Positions 25,058 to 30,513 of a DNA stretch of 30,513 nucleotides are shown in pieces. Made by a program: the position numbers and the translations under genes. The notes beneath the pieces are model-generated. The model did not search any database. It was given only the letters and a program-made list of their open reading frames with translations, and had not been told where the DNA came from. Source of the stretch: JALQTD01 sp036825655 (GTDB lineage: Bacteria > Bacteroidota > Bacteroidia > Flavobacteriales_D > Sanyastnellaceae); NCBI GenBank assembly GCA_036825655.1, contig DAISXU010000015.1, forward strand, positions 1 through 30,513. Reading direction: 5' to 3'. Numbering within the stretch: position 1 is the stretch's first letter; each line of letters opens with the position of its first letter.

Positions 25058-25096
25058 GCGTTTGCATTTGTCCCGCATTTTCACTAAGTTCTAGAC

Positions 25097-25960
25097 ATGA
25101 CAAATCCAGATGCCTTGGTGTTGGAAGGTGGGAGCATGAGGTGTGCTTTCACTGCGGGAATTCTCGACACCTTTATGGCATTGAATTACCGTCCATTCAC
25201 TCGGATGATTGGGGTGTCGAGCGGCGCAATGGCCCTCTCGTATTACTGCTCCCACCAGCCCAAATCTTTTATCCAAGTGGCCCGCCACTTGGTTACCGAC
25301 TCCGGTTTCATCGATTTCAAATCGGCCTTCTCGGCGCAAGGCATCATGAACCTGGAGTACCTGCAGAAATTTGTCAACCGAAACTACCCTTTGGATGAAC
25401 TCCAAGCGGAGCAACGCTGCGGAAATCTGGACATTCGCATCGTTGCAACTCATTTCGAAAATGGGGCCCCAATCTACTTAAGTCCTCAGGTAGGAAAATG
25501 GCAACGCTTCCTCCTGGCATCCGCTACGTTGCCTTTTATCACGCACGGAAAGGTCAAAGTCGAGGGCACCATGATGTTCGACGGCGGATACGCTGACCCG
25601 ATCCCCTACCGGCACGCCATCCTCCAAGGCAGCAAACGCATCTTGGTCATCCGCACCCGACCTTCAACGGCACGAGTGGACCAGTCCTATGTGGATTGGT
25701 TTGGGAGTTACTGGCACCGAGACCACCCAGAATTAGCAAGGCTTTTTAAGCAAGGGCATGACCACTACAATGCACTTGCGGAAGAGCTCGCAAGCGCATC
25801 GCCTGATTCAGAAGTGCAGTGGACACAAATCGCACCGCCAGAAATGCTCGCCTCTGATGGGTACTCCGTTACCCAAGATGATCTGGACCGGGATTACCGG
25901 CTTGGTTTGGAATTGGGGCTGGATTACCTGAGGCGTGTTGCTGCGAACCAGGAAGATTGA
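25097..25960 (+). CDS. Patatin-like phospholipase
   Basis: The 287-residue protein starts directly with the oxyanion-hole segment LEGGSMRCAFTAGILD (9-24). It has the nucleophile Ser41 in GVSSG and Asp162 in the DGGYADPIP motif, giving the Ser-Asp dyad of patatin-like lipases. It is of the YjjU/RssA type rather than the long outer-membrane PlpD type, lacks a signal peptide, and should act on phospholipids or acyl esters at the inner face of the membrane. It follows the secreted-protein gene by 39 nt. TAAGTTCT ends 4 nt before the ATG, with a TTTG 20 nt further upstream, so it may have its own promoter. The family is certain; the substrate is unknown. Confidence 0.93.
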   Translation: MTNPDALVLEGGSMRCAFTAGILDTFMALNYRPFTRMIGVSSGAMALSYYCSHQPKSFIQVARHLVTDSGFIDFKSAFSAQGIMNLEYLQKFVNRNYPLDELQAEQRCGNLDIRIVATHFENGAPIYLSPQVGKWQRFLLASATLPFITHGKVKVEGTMMFDGGYADPIPYRHAILQGSKRILVIRTRPSTARVDQSYVDWFGSYWHRDHPELARLFKQGHDHYNALAEELASASPDSEVQWTQIAPPEMLASDGYSVTQDDLDRDYRLGLELGLDYLRRVAANQED

Positions 25961-26005
25961 AGTTTTCTTTCGAGGGGATGAAAGTGCATCCATTACCTTG
26001 CTCCT

Positions 26006-27184
26006 ATGAACAGGACGATAAAGGTTTTAGCAGCCATCGGTTGCGCATGCATGCTGTGGTGCTGTCAAGAAGCTCCTACTCCCCCTCCTCTGGACCAAAC
26101 CATCGCTTTGTGGGAAGGAGAGTCCGTCGCCTTTCTTCCGGATACGGTTTGGCCCAATGACGGCACATGGAACCGCTATGACGCAGGGCGCATCTTGATG
26201 AGGCCCTTTGTCTTTCCGCATTGCGAGCGAAGGTGTTCGATTGACCTGGAAGTCACGTTGCGATCCGCCGGCGACCCATGGGACAAAAGCGGGGCCGTGT
26301 TCGCGTTGGCTGGTGCCGATGGCAGAAGATTCATCGACCGGCTTCAAGATGGAATCGAAGCAGACACGACCCAATACCTGGGCGTCATGTTAGATGAAAG
26401 AGGATACCCCGCGCTGGAGTTGATGCGCTTCCTAACCCCTTTTGGTGCAGGGCATTTCAGCACGCACCCCAAAGCAGAAAGCTGGCGTCCCGTCTACGTC
26501 GCAAAATGGGAAGACGAAGTCCGATGGCAACGAGATTTGAGCGCGTTTCAACCTTGGTTTGACGAGGCAGACACGCTGTGGATCGGGGTTTACATAGACA
26601 CGTGGACTTCCAAAGGCTATGAAATTGAGGGAGCTCTTCACATCAAAGAATCTGCGCTTGAATGCGACCTGGCGCCAACACATCGCATCATTCCTTTTTG
26701 GAACACCACCCGCTACACGCACGACCAACGGGAATACAATGGCTTCGCATCGGCTCCTCTCAAGACTACCCTTGAAGGCATCGGCGGAAGGGTTTCTTGT
26801 GGACTCATCACGACGGGACATGGCGGCCATGAAGGCGGCGATGAATTCACGCCCCAACTCCATCAACTTGCCGTGGATGGAGACACGCTCAAAAGCTGGA
26901 CTCCGTGGCGGGATGATTGCGCTGCGTTTCGTCGCTTTAACCCGTCGAGCGGATCTTGGATGGTCGACCACCTCGATGGGCAGGAACGCATTGCCTCTTC
27001 AGATTTGAGCCGATCCAATTGGTGTCCAGGCAGCCAAGTTTTGCCTGAATTAATTGACTTAGGCTATTGGGAAGGTGGTGAACATGAAATTTCTTTGAGC
27101 ATCCCTCATGCCCAATTGGCAGGGCCCGACGCCTTTAATTTTTGGAACGTATCAGGATATTTAATGGTGGAGTCGATGGACTGA
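26006..27184 (+). CDS. PNGase F-like lipoprotein (putative peptide-N-glycosidase)
   Basis: The 392-residue protein begins with a lipoprotein-like signal (Cys20 in MLWCC). Residues about 50-215 match the style of the N-terminal domain of PNGase F (WNRYDAGRILMRPFVFP near the start). The region from about 230 carries features of its C-terminal domain: ITTGHGGHEGGDEF at 268-281, a paired Cys in WRDDC, FNPSSGSW and SNWCPGSQVLPELIDL (337-352). PNGase F removes whole N-glycans from asparagine, so this protein might strip eukaryotic glycoproteins at the cell surface. I cannot place the catalytic acidic residues with certainty. A terminator at 27187-27214 ends the gene. Alternative: a PNGase-fold carbohydrate-binding protein without activity. 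Confidence 0.68.
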   Translation: MNRTIKVLAAIGCACMLWCCQEAPTPPPLDQTIALWEGESVAFLPDTVWPNDGTWNRYDAGRILMRPFVFPHCERRCSIDLEVTLRSAGDPWDKSGAVFALAGADGRRFIDRLQDGIEADTTQYLGVMLDERGYPALELMRFLTPFGAGHFSTHPKAESWRPVYVAKWEDEVRWQRDLSAFQPWFDEADTLWIGVYIDTWTSKGYEIEGALHIKESALECDLAPTHRIIPFWNTTRYTHDQREYNGFASAPLKTTLEGIGGRVSCGLITTGHGGHEGGDEFTPQLHQLAVDGDTLKSWTPWRDDCAAFRRFNPSSGSWMVDHLDGQERIASSDLSRSNWCPGSQVLPELIDLGYWEGGEHEISLSIPHAQLAGPDAFNFWNVSGYLMVESMD

Positions 27185-27186
27185 CT

Positions 27187-27214
27187 GGGTGACTGGGGTC
27201 ACCTTTGATTTTCC
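27187..27214 (+). terminator. Intrinsic terminator of the PNGase F-like gene
   Basis: GGTGAC (27188-27193) pairs with GTCACC (27198-27203) around a TGGG loop, with a flanking G-T wobble pair, followed by TTTGATTTTCC. It starts 4 nt after the stop codon. It separates this gene from the sulfite operon and makes the open frame upstream of 27285 unlikely to be coding. The remaining bases to 27284 show no recognisable promoter match. Confidence 0.72.
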
Positions 27215-27284
27215 TTGCACAAGGCCTCCGTTGCGATTGCTTGCATGGCGATTATATTGCGGCAACTCCAACGTAGGAATTGCC

Positions 27285-28607
27285 ATGAGTCAGGTGAAGA
27301 AAAAAGGCATTCACGCCCTCTATGAAGAAAATCCGATCGAAGCAGACCGGCAACTCTGGGGACGTGAAAGTGACCCGCAAACCCGCAGGGGCTTCCTCAA
27401 GAAAGCCGGTCTTGCCGCCATGGGCATGGCCGTAGGGGGGCCTGTGGTTTTTGCAAAAAACATGCCGGCTGGATTGATTCCCGCCTTGTACGCGGACCCT
27501 TCCGCAGCGCCGTTTCAGTTGCAAGGCAAGCATCCTGGATTGGTCGTGCTGAATGACCAACCTTGGAACGTAGAAACACCCGCCCACCTATTGGATGATG
27601 ACCTCACCCCTGCTGATAAGTTCTTCATTCGGAACAACGGTTTGGTTCCTACTGAATTCAATTTAGACCAGTGGACCTTGACCATCGATGGGGAATGCGT
27701 GAGCGAACCCGTGGCCTTGAGCCTGGAAGAATTGAAGGGAAATTTCACTCACCACACCTATGCGCTGACATTGGAATGCGGAGGCAACGGTCGGTCTGAG
27801 TTCAATCCGCCTGCCAAAGGAAACCAGTGGACGACAGGTGCCGTCGGATGTGCAGAATGGACAGGTGTTCGCTTGAAAGATGTGTTGGAATCCATTGGAA
27901 TTTCATCCAAGGCGGTTTACATCGGATATTACGGAAAGGACTTGCACCTGACCAAAAATCCCGATAAAGTGGTCATTTCGCGCGGAATCCCCATTGAAAA
28001 GGCCATGGAGGACGAAACGCTAATTGCTTGGGCCATGAACGGAGAGGACATCCCCGTTATGAATGGTTATCCCCTTCGGTTGGTCGTTGGTGGCTGGCCA
28101 GCCTCTGTATCTGGCAAGTGGTTGAGTCGGATCAGCGTGCGCGACCGAGTCCACGATGGCCCCAAAATGGAAGCGCCTTCTTACCGCGTCCCCAAGTACC
28201 CTGTTGAGCCTGGGCAAGAAGTCCCAGCAGAGGACATGGAGATCATCGAAAGCATGCCTGTCAAATCGTTAATCACCTATCCGCAATCGGGAGCCATCAT
28301 CCAAGAGGGCCGGCGGTTGAAACTCCGCGGGCACGCTTGGGCTGGAGACCGATCAGTGCAACGGATGCAGGTTAGCATTGACTTCGGAGCCACTTGGATC
28401 GAAGCGCAGTTGAACGCTCCCATCAACCGACTCGCTTGGCAACGATGGACAGCAGAGGTCGGTTTCCCGAGTCCGGGGTATTATGAAGTTTGGGCAAAAG
28501 CAACCGACGATCAAGGAGTTGCACAACCGATGGTGGTGCCTGGTTGGAACCCGAAGGGATACCTGAACAATGCCACACACCGAATCGCCATCCGGGTTGA
28601 GGCATGA
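27285..28607 (+). CDS. Tat-exported sulfite oxidase-family molybdoenzyme
   Basis: The ATG at 27285 gives 440 residues with a twin-arginine signal, TRRGFLKK with Arg34-Arg35, then a hydrophobic stretch, so it is exported folded with its cofactor. The molybdopterin domain has the Mo ligand Cys165 in LTLECGGNGR and the GVRLKDVLESIG, NGYPLRLVVGGWPA segments. The C-terminal part (about 320-440, SLITYPQSGAIIQEG, VSIDFGATWIEAQL) is the Mo-cofactor dimerisation domain. It fits SorA/SoxC-type sulfite dehydrogenases that oxidise sulfite to sulfate in the periplasm. The ATGA overlap with a cytochrome c gene supports SorAB-like pairing. The substrate could also be another sulfur species, since relatives such as SoxC differ in partner. 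Confidence 0.92.
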   Translation: MSQVKKKGIHALYEENPIEADRQLWGRESDPQTRRGFLKKAGLAAMGMAVGGPVVFAKNMPAGLIPALYADPSAAPFQLQGKHPGLVVLNDQPWNVETPAHLLDDDLTPADKFFIRNNGLVPTEFNLDQWTLTIDGECVSEPVALSLEELKGNFTHHTYALTLECGGNGRSEFNPPAKGNQWTTGAVGCAEWTGVRLKDVLESIGISSKAVYIGYYGKDLHLTKNPDKVVISRGIPIEKAMEDETLIAWAMNGEDIPVMNGYPLRLVVGGWPASVSGKWLSRISVRDRVHDGPKMEAPSYRVPKYPVEPGQEVPAEDMEIIESMPVKSLITYPQSGAIIQEGRRLKLRGHAWAGDRSVQRMQVSIDFGATWIEAQLNAPINRLAWQRWTAEVGFPSPGYYEVWAKATDDQGVAQPMVVPGWNPKGYLNNATHRIAIRVEA

Positions 28608-29092
28608 TTTCCCCAAAAGAGCAAAAAAAGCTAGACGAAACCGTCAAACACCTGAATCGACTGGTCGCCTCATCCCTATTGATTGTGGCCATTGCCTTTG
28701 TGCATATCCTCGCTCCTGACACCACCGATCGCTGGTATGCAAACGAAGGAAAAAAGGAACTGCAAGTGGTGTCGATGGAGCCCAATGCCATTTCTGACAC
28801 ATTGGTTGTCGATGGCATCCATGTGGCTTCGGGACTCATTGTTGATGAGGGATTCATTCAAGTCAAGGCCACGTGTTTGGCTTGTCACAGTTCCAAACTA
28901 GTCACCCAAAATCGGGCCACACGTGACGGATGGGAGAAGATGATCCGCTGGATGCAAGAGACCCAGAACCTCTGGGACCTGGGGACCAATGAGGACATCA
29001 TCTTGGATTATTTAGCAAAAAACTACGCGCCCGACGACGCAGGTCGCCGGCGAAATCTCCCCTCACCAAAATGGTACGTACTAGAAGATTGA
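28604..29092 (+). CDS. Membrane-anchored monohaem cytochrome c (SorB-like subunit)
   Basis: The 162-residue protein has one transmembrane helix (about 20-37) and a short periplasmic haem domain with CLACH at 91-95 and Met113 or Met117 as candidate sixth ligands. The helix at DGWEKMIRWMQETQNLWDL and the ILDYLAKNYAP end are typical of sulfite dehydrogenase cytochromes. It overlaps the molybdoenzyme gene by ATGA, so it is its likely electron acceptor, passing electrons to the respiratory chain. The next gene overlaps its end by 22 nt. Confidence 0.9.
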   Translation: MISPKEQKKLDETVKHLNRLVASSLLIVAIAFVHILAPDTTDRWYANEGKKELQVVSMEPNAISDTLVVDGIHVASGLIVDEGFIQVKATCLACHSSKLVTQNRATRDGWEKMIRWMQETQNLWDLGTNEDIILDYLAKNYAPDDAGRRRNLPSPKWYVLED

Positions 29093-30015
29093 ATGCATGG
29101 ACAGCAGTTGTAGCTGCCTTGTTGATCAGCTGCACAGGTCCCCTGCCGGATTCCGTGGTAGCGAGCGTAGAGCACAAAACTGACGCGCTTTGGTCCATAG
29201 AACGATGGAAAATAGAAGGCGGACAAGCGGCCCTCATTGATGTGAGAAGGCAAGAAGATTTCAAAGCGGGACACCTTCCCGGCGCTCACCAAATTTGGCG
29301 AACAGACATGGAGTCGAAGGCATTTCCATATGCTGGCATGGCGGCATCCAAAGAGGTCATGTTGCAATTGTTGGACTCGCTTGGCATTGAAACGGGCCAA
29401 CAAGTGGTGGTTTACGATGGCGCAGGGGGATGCAATGCGGCCAGGCTATGGTGGTTGCTCAATCTTTACGGACATGCCCCCGTCGCCTTATTGGATGGCG
29501 GGCCGCAAGCCTGGCAGGCTTTAGGTAATGCACTCGAGGTGGGACAGGTTGAGGCTCCAACTCCAACCGGATTTCAATTCTGCTGCAAACCCAAATCCAA
29601 TTTGCTCGCCACCCAAGAGGATGTGAAAAATGCAGCAAGCAACGGCACCTTGATTTTGGATACCCGCACCGATGATGAATACAGTGGAAGGCGGATGAAA
29701 AATGGGGCAACACGTGCAGGACGAATTCCAGGCAGCTTGCAATTCAACTGGGGAAATGCCGTGAACCTTAATGACCTAGGAACCATCAAATCTACCCAAG
29801 ACCTCACATGGGACTTCCAAGAAGCGGGCATCGACTTCACTCAACCGATCATTACCTATTGCCATACGGGTGTTCGATCCGCCCACACCACCTTCGTGCT
29901 GCGAAATGTGTTAGGTTTCAACCAAGTGTCCAATTACGACGGCTCCTGGAGTGAGTGGAGTTTCTCGGAAGAACTGCCCCTTGAAGCCGATGAGCCTGTG
30001 AATCCAGAGCTCTGA
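29071..30015 (+). CDS. Lipoprotein with two rhodanese domains (sulfurtransferase)
   Basis: The 314-residue protein has a lipoprotein signal (Cys21 in LLISC), then two rhodanese domains. The first (about 40-155) contains ALIDVRRQEDFKAGHLPGA and VYDGAGGCNAARLWWLL, and probably is the inactive half of the usual tandem. The second (about 175-300) has LILDTRTDDEYSG and the active loop CHTGVRS with catalytic Cys264. Tandem rhodaneses transfer sulfur from thiosulfate or 3-mercaptopyruvate to acceptors. Being exported and in the sulfite dehydrogenase operon, it may release sulfite from thiosulfate for the molybdoenzyme. The 22-nt overlap with the cytochrome gene indicates coupling. Its stop faces the Gre-like gene with 3 nt between. 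Confidence 0.92.
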   Translation: MVRTRRLNAWTAVVAALLISCTGPLPDSVVASVEHKTDALWSIERWKIEGGQAALIDVRRQEDFKAGHLPGAHQIWRTDMESKAFPYAGMAASKEVMLQLLDSLGIETGQQVVVYDGAGGCNAARLWWLLNLYGHAPVALLDGGPQAWQALGNALEVGQVEAPTPTGFQFCCKPKSNLLATQEDVKNAASNGTLILDTRTDDEYSGRRMKNGATRAGRIPGSLQFNWGNAVNLNDLGTIKSTQDLTWDFQEAGIDFTQPIITYCHTGVRSAHTTFVLRNVLGFNQVSNYDGSWSEWSFSEELPLEADEPVNPEL

Positions 30016-30018
30016 GGT

Positions 30019-30480
30019 TCAACGAATCATCAGGACCTTTTGTGTCCGCCCATTGAAGTGCACTTCATCGCCAAGCATGGCGCCAGGCACCAACAAGGCC
30101 TGTGCTAAGGGTGAAGCAGCGGAAATGACATGCACCTTGCCATGCGGTGTTGTGATGGCCCCAAGCGGGGCAGCAATCAACACATGACCAGAATCCGTTT
30201 GCACCCAACTTCCCCAACGGGCTGGTGGACCCTCTGCAGGGGCTCTTCGCCTCAAATCTGCCTCTAAAGCTTGAGCGAGCTTCCAATCATTCACCGCACG
30301 CTCCATCTCCATTTGCACTATCGCCCTCCCCGTTTCATGCTTGTCCCCAGCGCTCGACTTGCCCTCGGAGCCCAAGGATTCACGAAGGGAATCCATCCGA
30401 TTCAGCGCCTGATTGACGCGCCCGTGAGCCACTAAAAGCGCAGCCTCCCAAACCTCCTGTTTTATCCGGTCTAAGCTCAT
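30019..30480 (-). CDS. GreA/GreB-like C-terminal domain protein
   Basis: The 153-residue protein begins with a helical coiled region (1-80) holding KSSAGDKHETGRA (41-53), a mark of a Bacteroidota family often annotated as 3-oxoacyl-ACP synthase in error. The C-terminal half (about 85-153) resembles the FKBP-like domain of GreA/GreB, with the VISAASPLAQALLVPGAMLGDEV segment. Gre factors bind RNA polymerase and rescue stalled complexes; whether this shorter protein does so is unknown. It is cytoplasmic. The start at 30480 is the first ATG; upstream 33 nt to the window end contain no clear gene. Confidence 0.85.
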   Translation of the reverse strand: MSLDRIKQEVWEAALLVAHGRVNQALNRMDSLRESLGSEGKSSAGDKHETGRAIVQMEMERAVNDWKLAQALEADLRRRAPAEGPPARWGSWVQTDSGHVLIAAPLGAITTPHGKVHVISAASPLAQALLVPGAMLGDEVHFNGRTQKVLMIR

Positions 30481-30513
30481 ACGGCGAACCTACAAATCAA
30501 ACGGCATTTTCAT

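Noticed and set aside
27189..27284. Upstream extension of the molybdoenzyme gene
   Set aside because: It begins inside the terminator of the previous gene and would put 32 unrelated residues before the Tat leader.
30005..30014. Perfect 10-bp palindrome CAGAGCTCTG at the end of the rhodanese gene
   Set aside because: It has no loop and no T-run, and a single short palindrome is expected by chance in a window of this size.
30481..30513. Possible 3' end of another minus-strand gene at the window edge
   Set aside because: All three frames stop within 33 nt, so no reading frame can be supported.
1..30513. CRISPR arrays, tRNA/rRNA genes, insertion sequences, prophage or toxin-antitoxin genes
   Set aside because: Gene borders are too short to hold arrays or RNA operons, and none of the proteins shows transposase, integrase or phage features.

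Overview
The window reads as a chromosomal segment of a free-living, probably marine, member of the Bacteroidota, most likely Flavobacteriales-like. Support comes from type IX secretion (T9SS) C-terminal sorting domains of both kinds, a gliding-motility-associated C-terminal domain, the Cys-rich ACNF...DDGSC modules common in secreted proteins of marine Flavobacteriales, many short lipoproteins, absence of Shine-Dalgarno sequences, and TAnnTTTG-like promoter elements. Family or genus cannot be fixed from the sequence alone. The DNA is very densely coded: no gene-free stretch reaches 300 bases, and I see no tRNA, rRNA, CRISPR array, insertion sequence or phage gene.

Layout. 1-1.5 kb: an RRM RNA-binding protein and an AIM24/TIGR00266 protein (minus strand). 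1.5-5.3 kb: prolyl oligopeptidase lipoprotein, RluA-type pseudouridine synthase and a PlsC-type acyltransferase (plus). 5.3-8.3 kb: a T9SS-secreted subtilase whose catalytic Asp position holds Glu (minus). 8.4-12.1 kb: asparagine synthetase B, then a translationally coupled pair of cupredoxin proteins that together look like one multicopper oxidase split over two polypeptides (plus). 12.1-20.9 kb: a tightly packed minus-strand run of eight genes: lipoprotein, cytidine deaminase, NupC-type nucleoside transporter, DeoC, DeoA, nitroreductase, a giant lectin-domain T9SS type B surface protein, and TerC. An AMP nucleosidase gene diverges from its head at 21.0 kb. 21.9-23.3 kb: a small lipoprotein, an unrecognised protein and an exported YbjN-like protein (minus). 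23.4-27.2 kb: a T9SS-type secreted protein, a patatin-like phospholipase and a PNGase F-like lipoprotein (plus). 27.3-30.0 kb: a sulfite dehydrogenase operon (Tat-exported molybdoenzyme, membrane-anchored cytochrome c, lipoprotein with two rhodanese domains). 30.0-30.5 kb: a GreA/GreB-like protein (minus).

How the genes fit together. The nucleoside run forms an uptake-to-catabolism route: NupC imports nucleosides, Cdd deaminates (deoxy)cytidine, DeoA releases the base from thymidine/deoxyuridine, and DeoC splits deoxyribose-5-phosphate; the phosphopentomutase step is not in the window. The sulfite operon would oxidise sulfite outside the cytoplasm and pass electrons to cytochrome c, with the rhodanese as a possible sulfur-transfer partner. 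Much of the rest is surface or periplasmic scavenging of peptides, glycoproteins and nucleosides, fitting a particle- or polymer-degrading lifestyle.

The most distinctive observations are the split multicopper oxidase, the Glu/His/Ser subtilase, a promoter-like TAnnTT element placed 4-5 nt before the ATG of many lead genes (suggesting very short or absent leaders), a strong terminator whose U-tract overlaps the next gene's promoter element, and a terminator placed inside the 3' end of a convergent coding region.
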